Source: Roseobacter fucihabitans
GTDB taxonomy: Bacteria > Pseudomonadota > Alphaproteobacteria > Rhodobacterales > Rhodobacteraceae
DNA length: 64,000 nt
Assembly (NCBI RefSeq): GCF_014337925.2
Contig: NZ_CP143423.1
Span: forward strand, 1,394,501-1,458,500
Reading direction: 5' to 3'
Position 1 is the stretch's first letter. Each line of letters starts with the position of its first letter. Under the pieces are notes generated by a model. The model was not told where the DNA came from and did not search any database. It saw only the letters and a program-made list of their open reading frames with translations. Of the stretch, positions 1 to 8,856 are shown piece by piece. Made by a program: the position numbers and the translations under genes.

Positions 1-204
1 GGTCAGGCCGGTAATGATGATGATCATTACCGCGATGATCTTGGCGACCGGACCTTCGATGGACTCGAGGATCGCCTGCAGCGGCGCCTCCCAGGGCATC
101 GAGGAGCCTGCCGCCCGCGCGGGGGAGGCCAATGTCAGCGAGACCAAGGCAGAAATGCAAAGGGCGTCGAATGCCTGGCGAATGGGTTTTCCATGGACGA
201 ACAT
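1..204 (-). CDS. trbC: TrbC/VirB2-type conjugal pilin, partial (runs off left edge)
   Basis: The minus strand from 204 reads [20 protein letters not shown] and continues with a hydrophobic signal segment, an Ala-rich cleavage region and then a second hydrophobic stretch rich in Ile and Met up to the window edge. This is the layout of the small TrbC/VirB2 pilin subunit of P-type conjugation systems, an inner-membrane protein processed and assembled into the mating pilus. Its ATG overlaps the trbB stop codon (TGATG), which implies translational coupling. The C-terminus lies outside the window. The identification rests on position directly after trbB plus the two hydrophobic segments. Confidence 0.8.
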   Translation of the reverse strand, partial: MFVHGKPIRQAFDALCISALVSLTLASPARAAGSSMPWEAPLQAILESIEGPVAKIIAVMIIIITGLT

Positions 205-1184
205 CAAGGGGATCCTTTGCTGGTGTCGGTTGCTGGGGACAGACGATAGTCACCGTTGGAGTCGAGGCCTTCGACGTGCGCCAGTTCAGAGAGGCGGCGT
301 GCGGGTCCGCGCCCCGACAGGACAGCGACAAGGTCAATCGTTTCGGCGATAAGCGCACGCGGGACAGTGACCACGGCTTCCTGAATGAGCTGCTCCATCC
401 GGCGCAGGGCACCAAGAGCGGTCCCGGCATGGATTGTGCCGATGCCGCCAGGATGACCTGTGCCCCAAGCTTTGAGGAGATCGAGCGCCTCTGGACCGCG
501 CACCTCACCGATGGGAATGCGGTCAGGCCGTAGACGCAATGAAGAGCGCACGAGATCCGAAAGAGAAACCACACCGTCCTTGGTGCGGAGTGCAACCAAG
601 TTCGGAGCGGCGCATTGCAATTCGCGAGTATCTTCAATCAGGACGACGCGATCCTCGGTCTTCGCGACTTCGGCGAGCAGTGCGTTGGTGAGAGTTGTTT
701 TTCCCGTCGAGGTGCCTCCTGCGACGAGGATATTCAGGCGTTCGGCGACCGCTGCTCGGAGTGTTTCCGCATGCGCGCCGGACATGATCCCCGATGCCAC
801 ATAATCGTCGAGTGTGAAGACGGCGACAGCGGGTTTCCGGATGGCGAAAGTCGGTGCGATGACGACCGGTGGCAAAAGCCCTTCAAACCGCTCACCGGTC
901 TCGGGAAACTCGGCAGAAACGCGCGGGCTACTGGCGTGGACCTCGGCGCCGACATGGTGGGCAACTAGGCGGACAATCCGTTCGCCATCGGCAGCGGAGA
1001 GGCAATCATCGGTGGCGCAGAGCCCCTCTGAAAGCCGGTCGATCCAGAGCCGTCCATCGGGATTGAGCATGACTTCGACGATTTGCGCATCGTCAAGATA
1101 TCGGGCGATCGCGGCGTCGAGCGCGGTCCGCAACATGCGACTGCCGCGTAAAACCGCCTCTGAGTGTTGTTGTAAAACGGTCAT
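204..1184 (-). CDS. trbB: TrbB P-type conjugative transfer ATPase
   Basis: This is the VirB11-family hexameric ATPase that powers pilus assembly and DNA transfer at the inner face of the inner membrane. The Walker A motif [10 protein letters not shown] lies near residue 157. Also visible are the family sequences [15 protein letters not shown] near the N-terminus, [10 protein letters not shown] (Asp box) and [21 protein letters not shown] with a following IHAG. An in-frame GTG at 1211 would add nine residues, but the ATG at 1184 fits the family N-terminus better. The expected upstream genes copG and traG are absent: the next gene upstream is an unrelated serine hydrolase. The gene itself looks intact, so ATPase function is possible but transfer without traG from this element is doubtful. 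Confidence 0.93.
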   Translation of the reverse strand: MTVLQQHSEAVLRGSRMLRTALDAAIARYLDDAQIVEVMLNPDGRLWIDRLSEGLCATDDCLSAADGERIVRLVAHHVGAEVHASSPRVSAEFPETGERFEGLLPPVVIAPTFAIRKPAVAVFTLDDYVASGIMSGAHAETLRAAVAERLNILVAGGTSTGKTTLTNALLAEVAKTEDRVVLIEDTRELQCAAPNLVALRTKDGVVSLSDLVRSSLRLRPDRIPIGEVRGPEALDLLKAWGTGHPGGIGTIHAGTALGALRRMEQLIQEAVVTVPRALIAETIDLVAVLSGRGPARRLSELAHVEGLDSNGDYRLSPATDTSKGSP

Positions 1185-1374
1185 GCTCGTCCTCGGTTGG
1201 AGGGACGTCACATGACGGCCCGGTATCGGGGACGATTAAGAGAACTGGAATTAGGGGTATCGCAACAGTGTAAAAGGCGTAGTAGCACTCCGGCGAAGAA
1301 GGACAGGGAAACGGCGGTGCGGCCCAGCAGATTTAGAGAATAGCCTCGATAAAAGGGTGCACGTTTCGGTTAGT

Positions 1375-1480
1375 AGTCCTTCGTGACTATTGCGGCGAAG
1401 GCCCGGATCGAGCCCTTAGCGGAAGTATTGAATAGTCGCTGCGCGCGCTCGCAGCAAGAAGGGCGCTGCTTCGTCATAGA
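1375..1480. repeat. Member of a dispersed intergenic repeat, in the 405-bp gap upstream of trbB
   Basis: The gap 1185-1589 holds no credible gene. Its middle carries ATTGCGGCGAAGGCCCGG, then GAGCCC and AGCGGAAGTATTG, followed by GCTGCGCGCGCTCGCAGC. The same order of words occurs at about 28225-28310 (ATTGCGGCGAAAGTG, GAGAGCCCAAAGCGGAAGTG, TTGCGTGCGCATGCAG). This is the place where copG and traG normally sit in this kind of element, so the repeat may mark the join where those genes were lost. The homology call is by eye. Confidence 0.5.
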
Positions 1481-1589
1481 TGCGGCCGATGCAATGCGGT
1501 AAAGGAAGCAGCCATTCATTCAACTTCCAAGGACCCGGTCAGGTCGTAAGCATAACAGACAATGAGATGGTGCGCCTAACACGGGGGCT

Positions 1590-2660
1590 CTATTCTATAG
1601 CTGCGAACAGATCGTTTATTGCCTGGTCAGGGTTACACTGTTGCAGTTGCATTCTCGACCTCAAGCCAGCAGCTACACCCCGGTTCGACAAGATTGTGAC
1701 AGCAGCGTTTGCGGCGGGACAGATATAGAGCGACGATGTCGACCCTGCGGTGCCTCCGTTGTGAAACAGCATGCGCGGCGCATTGGCGTTCACTTTGATG
1801 GACAACCACCCAAGACATTGTGCAACTGGCTCTGTTGCGCCCCGCGGCCCCAAACACAACTCTGGCTTAACACTTTGGCAGATCGCGCGATCTAGTGGCG
1901 TCACCGGATTGACCAGCGCACCTATGACGGCATTTGAAAAACGCCCCAAATCCCGCGCAGTCGACCGCAAGCATCCTGCCCCGGCAATGGCTTGGAATGT
2001 CCATGGTGTGACAGCTTTGTCTCTGGTGTTGAAAGGCTGCATGAATCGCGCCTGCTGTGACACAGTCAAATGTGATGACGTATCAACCAGCCCAAGAGGC
2101 GCAATCACCATTTCAGTCAATAACTCTTGAAAGGGCTTCCCTTCGCTTATTGCTAATGCTTCGCCTAAAAGGCCGTAACCTAGATTGGAATATGCATGCC
2201 GCATGCGGCGGGGTCGTTTCGATCCTTTGTGCCTATTGAACCAAGCAAATAGGTCACCTCTTGAGAACGTCGCATAGGGATCATCGGGTAGGGAAAAAAT
2301 CAGTGCCTTCCATAGCGGTACGTGAATGCGTGGCAGACCGCTCGTATGCGTGGCCAACGCCCGTAGTGTGATCCATGACGGGATATCTGACAACTCTTTT
2401 GCCAAAGCGTTTATCGGCCGGTTCGCGTCAATCTTTCCTTCTTCGACGAGAAGGGAAAGCAAAAGTGCGGTGAAGACCTTTGTGATTGATCCGATCTCGA
2501 AGATCAGGTCTTCGGGCGGGGTGCTTTGGGCATGATCAACTTTCCCTGAGGCGGTGACGCTCATTTCGCCATTATGCACGATATTGGTAACAAGCGCCGT
2601 CGCACCACCGCGATAAGGCGCCAAGATCCTCTCGGGGAGTGCGTGTGTCGGATGCGGCAT
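1590..2660 (-). CDS. Serine hydrolase of the class C beta-lactamase / penicillin-binding-protein-like family
   Basis: A 356-residue protein with the three class C motifs: SITK (SxxK, nucleophilic Ser) near residue 58 within EIGSITKVFTALLL, YSN (YxN) in AYSNLGYGLLGEAL, and HNGG (HxG equivalent) in LFHNGGTAGS. The segment LATHTSGLPR is also typical. Family members are beta-lactamases, D-aminopeptidases or esterases, and the substrate cannot be read from sequence. I see no clear signal peptide, so it may be cytoplasmic. It sits immediately upstream of trbB on the same strand and is the first of a block of non-conjugation genes, so it is probably cargo or rearranged chromosomal DNA. Confidence 0.85.
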   Translation of the reverse strand: MPHPTHALPERILAPYRGGATALVTNIVHNGEMSVTASGKVDHAQSTPPEDLIFEIGSITKVFTALLLSLLVEEGKIDANRPINALAKELSDIPSWITLRALATHTSGLPRIHVPLWKALIFSLPDDPYATFSRGDLFAWFNRHKGSKRPRRMRHAYSNLGYGLLGEALAISEGKPFQELLTEMVIAPLGLVDTSSHLTVSQQARFMQPFNTRDKAVTPWTFQAIAGAGCLRSTARDLGRFSNAVIGALVNPVTPLDRAICQSVKPELCLGPRGATEPVAQCLGWLSIKVNANAPRMLFHNGGTAGSTSSLYICPAANAAVTILSNRGVAAGLRSRMQLQQCNPDQAINDLFAAIE

Positions 2661-2764
2661 CGTTGTCTTTTCTATCGGCTAAGGACAGCAAGATAGCTTC
2701 GTCTTGTGTGTGTCGCGACCAGACCTAAAAGTCCGGTCGCTGGCGTGTCCGTGACTAAGTTTCA

Positions 2765-3595
2765 TCAAAAGGTGTAGTTGATAACAAGTCCGGCTGTCGT
2801 TTGCTCGTCCGACCCGCGTTCTTGTACGATCGAAGAGTCGCCGACATCTCCGGTGAGTTGGTCAAATGCGGCAAAGCCGACAAGCGCCACATTCTGATTA
2901 AGCGGCACATAAGCGGACGCGTGCAGTCCGTATGACATGATGCCGCCGTCTGCATCATATTCGCTGATGCCAGAGGCTGCGGATTGTGCAGCCGAGACGT
3001 CAAAGAATGTGCTCGCATAGCTATCGTCCGAAAAGCTGACCGTCGGGCCAAACGAGATGACAGATTGCTTGCCAAACAGCGCAACCGGGGCGTTGTATAT
3101 GACGTCAAAGTCGCCAACAACACCGTCATGACCACCATCGACACCTTTGCGTAGCGCCAGCTTGGCTTGAAAATTCCCGTTGGTGTATTCAACGTATCCA
3201 CCGATTTCGGCTGTTTCTTCGATATCGCCTAGCCCTGCGATTTCTGACTCTGCGACCTTGGACAATTGCAGGTCATGATCGGACGGGCTGTCTTCGCGGC
3301 CAAAATCATATGTCAAAACCGCGCCAGCCGTTAGGTAATCGTCTTTGTAGACGTCATATGACACCCCATCGAGCAACGAGATGTTGAGACGATCTCCGAT
3401 CGCAACAGAGATGTTGGGGAACGCGTAGACCGAAGTCTCGCCACTGCCAAGAAACGATGGCGCAGAAACTACGCCGCCCGATATGGTGAAAAAGACGTCG
3501 TGTCCGGCGAATGTGTCCTCTGCGGCGTCTTGCGCCCAAAGACTGGCGGGCAGAATGACCATCATGGTCGCGGCGATTGTTGTAATAAGTTTCAT
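2765..3595 (-). CDS. MipA/OmpV-family outer membrane beta-barrel protein
   Basis: The start at 3595 gives MKLITTIAATMMVILPASLWAQ, a clean Sec signal peptide with cleavage after WAQ; the nine codons upstream are not convincing. The mature part has alternating beta-strand pattern and family sequences such as GHDVFFTISGG, APSFLGSGE, AGAVLTYDFGR and a C-terminus ending AGLVINYTF, with the terminal Phe typical of outer membrane barrels. MipA proteins scaffold murein enzymes in E. coli, while most homologues are uncharacterised porin-like barrels, so the role here is open. Length is normal for the family. The next gene upstream (3726-4421) is on the same strand but about 130 bases away. Confidence 0.85.
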   Translation of the reverse strand: MKLITTIAATMMVILPASLWAQDAAEDTFAGHDVFFTISGGVVSAPSFLGSGETSVYAFPNISVAIGDRLNISLLDGVSYDVYKDDYLTAGAVLTYDFGREDSPSDHDLQLSKVAESEIAGLGDIEETAEIGGYVEYTNGNFQAKLALRKGVDGGHDGVVGDFDVIYNAPVALFGKQSVISFGPTVSFSDDSYASTFFDVSAAQSAASGISEYDADGGIMSYGLHASAYVPLNQNVALVGFAAFDQLTGDVGDSSIVQERGSDEQTTAGLVINYTF

Positions 3596-3725
3596 AGTCT
3601 TCTCTTTTGTAGTGCGCAGCATTGCGCGTTGGTGGAATTTAAGGGCTCAATCAGATCAGCCTTTCGTCGGAATGATTTCGGGACGTTCGGTGCCTTTGGT
3701 CGCAACGGCCTGCCGGTGGCGCACA

Positions 3726-4421
3726 TCATGGCCGCGTCAGCAGCGGGCGGCGATTTGTTCCAAAAATGATGCGAAAAAGCCAGAACAGCATCAGCAGGAT
3801 AATTGTCAGCTCAGGCAGTGAAAGAATGCCACTGTCGCGCACGGCCTGCGGGTAAATGCTGGCACCTGGCCCCGTGAACGCCGAGCCCGCCGCGATGAAA
3901 AACCCTAGACACATACGCCACAGGTGCTGTGCGATCCGGTGTCTGTCAGACAGGGTTTTGCGCAAGACAACGACAAGGTCGTTGACCAAGGCGATGCCAG
4001 CCATACCCGCCAGAAAAAAGTAGTCAGCAGCAGCAAACCCGCGCAGCGTTTGTTCGGGCAGGGTCAGAGCGCAAGCTCCGGCAGCGACCAGACCTGCGGT
4101 ATTCAGAAAGTTTACGCACCCGACGGCAACGAACGAACGGTTGCGATGCTCGCTGCGTCCTCTTGCCAGCAACCAACCGCTCAGGACCAAAGTCACCCCA
4201 AGCACGCCAGCATGGAAAGTGATGAAGAAGGTTTCAATCTTAATCAGGCCAAGGACCGCACCAAGAAACGACGACAGCCCCATACATAGCGTAAAGACGC
4301 GACCCATGTTGATATGTGTCCGCGCGCCCTTTCGGACGGCAAGCGTGATCGCCCCCATAACAACGGCGATGCCTCCCGAGGTGACATGGGCGACGGTGGT
4401 GATAGTGATAAAGACAAACAT
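3726..4421 (-). CDS. Seven- or eight-helix membrane protein, DUF2306-like
   Basis: A 231-residue, almost entirely hydrophobic protein. Segments in order include VAHVTSGGIAVVMGAITLAV, FTLCMGLSSFLGAVLGLI, FHAGVLGVTLVLSGWLLA, VNFLNTAGLVAAGACAL, YFFLAGMAGIALVNDLVVVL, LGFFIAAGSAF and a last helix ending WLFRIIFG. An early His (HVTSG) and a later conserved-looking HLWRMCLGFFIA pattern resemble DUF2306/predicted membrane proteins of unknown function. It is divergent from the AraC-type membrane regulator at 4571, 149 bases away, which makes it a candidate target of that regulator. The function is unknown. Confidence 0.65.
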   Translation of the reverse strand: MFVFITITTVAHVTSGGIAVVMGAITLAVRKGARTHINMGRVFTLCMGLSSFLGAVLGLIKIETFFITFHAGVLGVTLVLSGWLLARGRSEHRNRSFVAVGCVNFLNTAGLVAAGACALTLPEQTLRGFAAADYFFLAGMAGIALVNDLVVVLRKTLSDRHRIAQHLWRMCLGFFIAAGSAFTGPGASIYPQAVRDSGILSLPELTIILLMLFWLFRIIFGTNRRPLLTRP

Positions 4422-4570
4422 TGGGGCTCTCTGGGGTTGTTGAAATTTGAACCCTCAGTGCGCCAGAAATGTCAGTCTGTCATCCGCGCGGGACGGCGCG
4501 TACAATTTTGTATGTGTGCATCAGTGTTTCGCACATTGATGCGGGTAAAGAATTGGGCTTATCAATCGGT

Positions 4571-5719
4571 ATGCTGAACGATGGAACCATAGCCTTATCT
4601 GCTGTCTGCCTGGGGCTGGCACTGGCGGGCGCGATGTCGGCCGTTCGCGGCACACAGGACGCTCTTGGACGGTTTTATCTGACACTGGTCTTTGGCGTGT
4701 TCGGCGGCATCGTTTCCATGCCGCTCGTTTTGATGTTCGCCCCATCGCTGTACGGCTTTTACTTGCCCGCTGTTTTTGTGCTGTTCCTCATTTTGCCGCC
4801 CGCCGTCTTCTATTATGTGGCGGCCAAGACGGCTGAACTCCCACCTTCGGTGCTGCGGTGGCGCGACTTCATACTGCCAGCCACAGGCGGCATGGTGATG
4901 ATTGGCTACTGGTTGCAGCCTGCCCAAGCCAAGACCGCGATGTTTATTGCCGGGGATTTGCCAGCGGGTATCGTGCCTGCAACGCTGGTTTTGGTCACGT
5001 TCATCCTGATTTTCTGTTGGGTGGTGGCATCTTGTCTTTATCTCGTCGCGACACTTAGGCGATTGCACGAATACCGGTCTAGACTTCGGTCGCTTTATTC
5101 GAACCTTGGAGATCGTGAATTGCGTTGGCTGGACTGGTTTGTGGTGTCCCTTGTTGCCTTATGGGCCGCGTCTGCATTCACTTTTGTTGCGGACAATACA
5201 GGGTTTGATCAGGTCGTGGTGCAGGAACTCATCTACATCCTGACGGCCTGCCTGTTGTTGTTCGTGGTGGCCTTTGCATCGATTGCATCCCCAGAAACGG
5301 TGATCGAAGAACCTGTGCTTCCAAACGACCCGTCTGAGCCGAAGTATGCGCGATCTGCGCTAACACAGGCGCATGCAGAACAGCTTGCGACACGGATTAG
5401 ATCGGCCATGACACAAGATGCCTTGTATCTTGATTCGAACCTCTCTTTGCAGAAACTGTCGCGCCATGTGGGCGCATTGCCCAATCAGGTTTCGCAAACG
5501 CTGAACGAGCAAATCGGATCGACGTTCTTTGACTTTATCGCACACCACCGGATTGAGGCTGCGAAACAGCTGATTGTTGGGGGCGCGGCGAATTCATTGA
5601 CGGTGTCCTTGGATGTCGGTTTCAACTCGCGCTCGACATTCTACAAAGCGTTCAAACGCGAAACGGGCATGACACCCAAGGCCTACCGGGACACAGCACA
5701 GACACGACCTATCGATTGA
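4571..5719 (+). CDS. AraC-family transcriptional regulator with N-terminal membrane domain
   Basis: I place the start at ATG 4571 (MLNDGTIALSAVCLGL), which begins directly with a transmembrane helix; an upstream start at 4469 would add a Cys-rich leader with no family resemblance. The first 240 residues hold about seven transmembrane helices. A linker then leads to a C-terminal AraC/XylS double helix-turn-helix, with LSLQKLSRHVGALPNQVSQTLN as the first and SLDVGFNSRSTFYKAFKRETGMTPKAYR as the second HTH plus signature. Such regulators are thought to sense a signal at the membrane and act directly on nearby promoters. The likely target is the divergent membrane protein gene. Its 3' end overlaps the convergent gene ending at 5709 by 11 bases. 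Confidence 0.85.
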   Translation: MLNDGTIALSAVCLGLALAGAMSAVRGTQDALGRFYLTLVFGVFGGIVSMPLVLMFAPSLYGFYLPAVFVLFLILPPAVFYYVAAKTAELPPSVLRWRDFILPATGGMVMIGYWLQPAQAKTAMFIAGDLPAGIVPATLVLVTFILIFCWVVASCLYLVATLRRLHEYRSRLRSLYSNLGDRELRWLDWFVVSLVALWAASAFTFVADNTGFDQVVVQELIYILTACLLLFVVAFASIASPETVIEEPVLPNDPSEPKYARSALTQAHAEQLATRIRSAMTQDALYLDSNLSLQKLSRHVGALPNQVSQTLNEQIGSTFFDFIAHHRIEAAKQLIVGGAANSLTVSLDVGFNSRSTFYKAFKRETGMTPKAYRDTAQTRPID

Positions 5720-6290
5720 TAAGTGTCTCTTTGTAGTCAACGCCTGCCTTGTGAATTTCGGCAACAAGCCACGAAAGCGTCACACCTGTATACGCCATAA
5801 GCTGTATTTCCGTCCCGTCCCTGAAGTGAACCCAGTACTCACGTATGTCAGTTTTCTCGTAGCCGGTGATCGTGCGAAACTCCACCGAAGCTATGTTCGA
5901 CAGCTTTGCCTCGAACCCCACTTCAGGCCCAAATGGGTGCTGAGGAATTTTCCACAGCAATGCATCATATGTGAGACGAAAGTGCCATTCCCCCGATGAA
6001 TTTATGGCACGAAAAGACAAAACAACGGCTTTGAGTATGTTGAAGACTCCGGCCCCAATGAGAGCCAATCCAACAAACACCCAGGCGTCAGAGTTCTCGA
6101 CCGCACTAAAAGACATTTCAAAAACAAAGCTGTCCGGCAGCAACCACAACCCCAAGCCTATCAAGGCTATGCCCATGATTGGCACGACCAACATGTATTC
6201 GAAAATGCGCCTGCGCACTTGTTTTCGAATATCAAAGATCGGATCAGATGGATTTTGCGTCTCTGTGTGCGCCGACGTCCGTTTGTTCAT
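5709..6290 (-). CDS. Small membrane protein of unknown function
   Basis: A 193-residue protein. A charged N-terminus (about 30 residues) is followed by two transmembrane helices (EYMLVVPIMGIALIGLGLWL and AWVFVGLALIGAGVFNILKAV) and a roughly 100-residue soluble domain with WHFRLTYDALLWKIP, FEAKLSNIASVEFRTITGYE and EYWVHFRDGTEIQLMAYTG. That is the pattern of a membrane-anchored PH-like/beta-rich domain, and I recognise no named family. Its start codon overlaps the stop of the upstream AraC-type gene (ATGA at 6287-6290), so the two are very likely cotranscribed and translationally coupled. Confidence 0.65.
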   Translation of the reverse strand: MNKRTSAHTETQNPSDPIFDIRKQVRRRIFEYMLVVPIMGIALIGLGLWLLPDSFVFEMSFSAVENSDAWVFVGLALIGAGVFNILKAVVLSFRAINSSGEWHFRLTYDALLWKIPQHPFGPEVGFEAKLSNIASVEFRTITGYEKTDIREYWVHFRDGTEIQLMAYTGVTLSWLVAEIHKAGVDYKETLINR

Positions 6291-7012
6291 TCGGACAGCG
6301 GCAAAGGCGGTATGCTGGGCAGCGTCACAATACCCGCTAAGCCGGACAACCCCGCTGTTGGCGTCACGCCAAACACAGAACTAGCCGTTCTTGCAAGATG
6401 CGCCGCATCCGCAAAACCGGTCTCAATACCCACAAGGCCGATTTGCGCGCCTTGGTGCGCACTGCGGGTGGCTGCAACGATCGCAGCCCATATTTTGAAC
6501 CGGCGAAAGGTTTGTCCCGTAGTGGCCTTGAAGTGTCGCAAGGCCTGCGTGCGTTCCAGACCAAGTGCATCGGCAAGATCCGACTGCGACATGCGGGTAA
6601 AGGGGTCTGCATAGAGTTCATGGACGATCTTCATGATGTCTGGATCAGGCGGAGAGTTGTCGGCGTTTAGTAAATCACGAAACGCCGACAAGGCCGCGTG
6701 GTCTTTGGCGTCAAACGCATCAGGCAATGCGCGCCATTCGGGCGGAAGCTTTGTAAATGCAGACCGCCCTGCAGCCATTTGAACGCCATCAAGATAGACA
6801 ATCTCCGCACCGCCATCCGGCACCGTTACACGGTGTGGCACGCCTGGTTTAACGCTTACAAATTGCGCCGAAATCCAGTCGTGATTATCAGACACGATCA
6901 CGGGGCGTTGCCGCCCGACGATAACGCAGGTCATCAGGTTTTGGTGCAGCGATAGCTCATGTGAATCTACCGAGAACCGATGGTTTTGAAAGCAATAGAC
7001 AGGGTTCGACAT
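6287..7012 (-). CDS. AraC-family transcriptional regulator
   Basis: A 241-residue protein with an N-terminal cupin-like sensing half (HELSLHQNLMTCVIVG, VKPGVPHRVTVPDGG) and a C-terminal AraC DNA-binding half. MSQSDLADALGLERTQALRHF matches the first HTH and VGIETGFADAAHLARTASSVFGVTP the second HTH and signature. It is divergent from the small membrane protein gene at 7242 with 229 bases between, and coupled by a 4-base overlap to the downstream membrane protein gene. A likely job is control of one or both neighbours. The inducer is unknown. Confidence 0.8.
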   Translation of the reverse strand: MSNPVYCFQNHRFSVDSHELSLHQNLMTCVIVGRQRPVIVSDNHDWISAQFVSVKPGVPHRVTVPDGGAEIVYLDGVQMAAGRSAFTKLPPEWRALPDAFDAKDHAALSAFRDLLNADNSPPDPDIMKIVHELYADPFTRMSQSDLADALGLERTQALRHFKATTGQTFRRFKIWAAIVAATRSAHQGAQIGLVGIETGFADAAHLARTASSVFGVTPTAGLSGLAGIVTLPSIPPLPLSE

Positions 7013-7241
7013 CGGGTGTTCTCATGTGGTGGCGCGGGGGGTGCTCAACTTGATATCTGCCAGCGGGGTCACTGTTTCATCGCTGTGCTCCAGCCTCAAT
7101 AGTGGCAGCGCAAATGTCACAACTTGTTTGCACGTTTCTTCAATCTAATCCCACCGGAGCCATGCCACTGTCATCTTCATGCCAAGAGTTGACCCTACCA
7201 CCCTCAGCCAATCCGCTCTTACTGCTGTTGCGGCACGCTAA

Positions 7242-7682
7242 ATGCAGGCACGCATGCACCGCATTGCAGCCGGCATATTCTGGTGCAATGCGCTTGCTAT
7301 GCTCGCGATCGGCCTCGCGTTCGTGACCGCAGACAGGTTCTTTCCTTTTCATGGCGATGTCATCCAAATGGCTTGGTCAGGCCTCGAGCTACCCTTTCAG
7401 ACTCTGTATCTTGGCATGATGCGGACAGAGGGCGCTGGATATCTTGCAACGGCTTTGGCTTTGGCCATTTTGTTGCTGATCCCCTTCAGACAAAATGCGC
7501 GGTGGGCAACGTGGGCCATTGTATCGATCGGGATCGTTGAACATCTGCCAACCTTTCTTGCGACGCTTCACGTGGCACGGACAACAGCTGCGTCACCGCC
7601 CTGGATCGCAACTGGCCTGCTGATGGTGAGCCTCGTTTGCGGCCTTATTCTTGCTCTGCAAAAGTCGGACAGCAATTCCTGA
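7242..7682 (+). CDS. Four-helix small membrane protein
   Basis: 146 residues with four predicted transmembrane segments: AAGIFWCNALAMLAIGLAFV, GYLATALALAILLLIPF, WATWAIVSIGIVEHLPTFL and WIATGLLMVSLVCGLILAL. No motif allows a family name. An alternative ATG four codons in (7254) is equally possible. It is divergent from the AraC-type regulator at 6287-7012, a common arrangement for a regulator and its target. The upstream gap 7013-7241 shows no clear promoter to my eye. Confidence 0.6.
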   Translation: MQARMHRIAAGIFWCNALAMLAIGLAFVTADRFFPFHGDVIQMAWSGLELPFQTLYLGMMRTEGAGYLATALALAILLLIPFRQNARWATWAIVSIGIVEHLPTFLATLHVARTTAASPPWIATGLLMVSLVCGLILALQKSDSNS

Positions 7683-7778
7683 TACATTGCACGTTCCTTC
7701 AAGCGAAAATGTGAAAACTGCGGCAGGTTAGGCGGCACGATAGTCCACTCACGTAACACACGACGCCCCTGATCGCCT

Positions 7779-7814
7779 ATAAACTGCCAAGGTTATTTTG
7801 CCTTGGCAGTTTAT
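7779..7814. terminator. Perfect 14-bp-arm hairpin between two plus-strand genes
   Basis: ATAAACTGCCAAGG (7779-7792) and CCTTGGCAGTTTAT (7801-7814) are exact inverted repeats around an 8-base loop TTATTTTG. The position 97 bases after the stop of the membrane protein gene and before the hydrolase start suits a terminator. Both arm bases are A/T-rich, but there is no T-run on either side. It could instead be an operator or a small palindromic repeat. The hairpin argues against the hydrolase starting at 7803, inside its 3' arm. Confidence 0.55.
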
Positions 7815-7883
7815 CCTGCCCCACAGGCACACTTGATCCGAGCTCAAGCAGATGGCGTCAGTGCTCTTAAGTTAGGCCCCGCT

Positions 7884-8837
7884 ATGAAACGCCTCATTCT
7901 CAGATCGTTGGTAGGACTGTTTGCCATTGTGCTTGTCATCGCAGTGGCTTGGACCACGGCGCCCATAAAGGTGGCCGGCGTTTTGTTGAAGCTAAACAAC
8001 CTCTCCGCAGGCCTGACAGCGAAATCAATCGAAACGGAAGCCGGCACGATCCACTATCTTGAGGGCGGGGAAGGTGAGACGATCTTGTTGATCCACGGGA
8101 TTTACGCTCGCAAGGAACATTGGGTCGAAATGATGCGCCACCTTGTCAGTAACTACCATGTGATCGCAATCGATCTGCCGGGTTTTGGCAACAACGCGCG
8201 TTTGCCTGTCGGGGATTATGCACTGGACCGGCAGCAAGTACACTTGCGTTCAATTCTTGACGCGCTCGACCTCGCGCAGGTCCATATCGGCGCAAATTCA
8301 ATGGGTGCTTACGTGGCCACGTTGTTGGCACATCAGCACCCCGAACGGGTCGCCAGCATCGCCTTTATCGGAAGCCCGCTTGGGGTATCGACCCCGATCC
8401 AAAGCGATATGGATCGTGCCTTGGCCATTGGCCATAAGCCATTGGTGGTGCGCAGCGAGCCCGACTTTGCGGCGCGCCATGACTGGCTGACGCCAAAGAT
8501 GCCCTATGTGCCAGGGCCGATATTGCAAAGTTGGATGGCCGACGAGGTCAGCACTGCAGATCACAACGCGCAGGTTTGGGCTGCGGTGCATGACCAATCG
8601 TCCGTGCCCACGGTGTTGGAACTAGCGCCCGCACTGGCCATGCCCTCCCTCGTGATTTGGTGCCAGCCTGACCGGATTTTCCATGTCAGCGGTGCACGTG
8701 TTCTTGGTGACGCTTTGCCCGCCTCCACACGCGCGACGCCTGAAAACTGCGGTCACTTACCTATGCTAGATCAACCGACCCAAGTGGCTGAAATCTATGT
8801 GCATTTCTTACAATCAGCAGCGCTGACAACACCTTAA
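7884..8837 (+). CDS. Alpha/beta-fold hydrolase with N-terminal membrane anchor
   Basis: The start at ATG 7884 gives MKRLILRSLVGLFAIVLVIA, a signal anchor; the longer frame from 7803 begins inside a hairpin and is unlikely. The alpha/beta hydrolase core follows, with the oxyanion region LLIHGIYARKEHW, DLPGFGNNAR, and a nucleophile elbow ANSMGAY (Ser139, with Ala in place of the usual first Gly). The likely acid is Asp in WCQPDRIFH and the catalytic His is in NCGHLPMLDQP. It therefore looks catalytically complete. The enzyme probably faces the periplasm, and the substrate is unknown. The LRR protein follows 19 bases later and is probably cotranscribed. Confidence 0.85.
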   Translation: MKRLILRSLVGLFAIVLVIAVAWTTAPIKVAGVLLKLNNLSAGLTAKSIETEAGTIHYLEGGEGETILLIHGIYARKEHWVEMMRHLVSNYHVIAIDLPGFGNNARLPVGDYALDRQQVHLRSILDALDLAQVHIGANSMGAYVATLLAHQHPERVASIAFIGSPLGVSTPIQSDMDRALAIGHKPLVVRSEPDFAARHDWLTPKMPYVPGPILQSWMADEVSTADHNAQVWAAVHDQSSVPTVLELAPALAMPSLVIWCQPDRIFHVSGARVLGDALPASTRATPENCGHLPMLDQPTQVAEIYVHFLQSAALTTP

Positions 8838-8856
8838 CTGGAGGGCGATCTAACAA

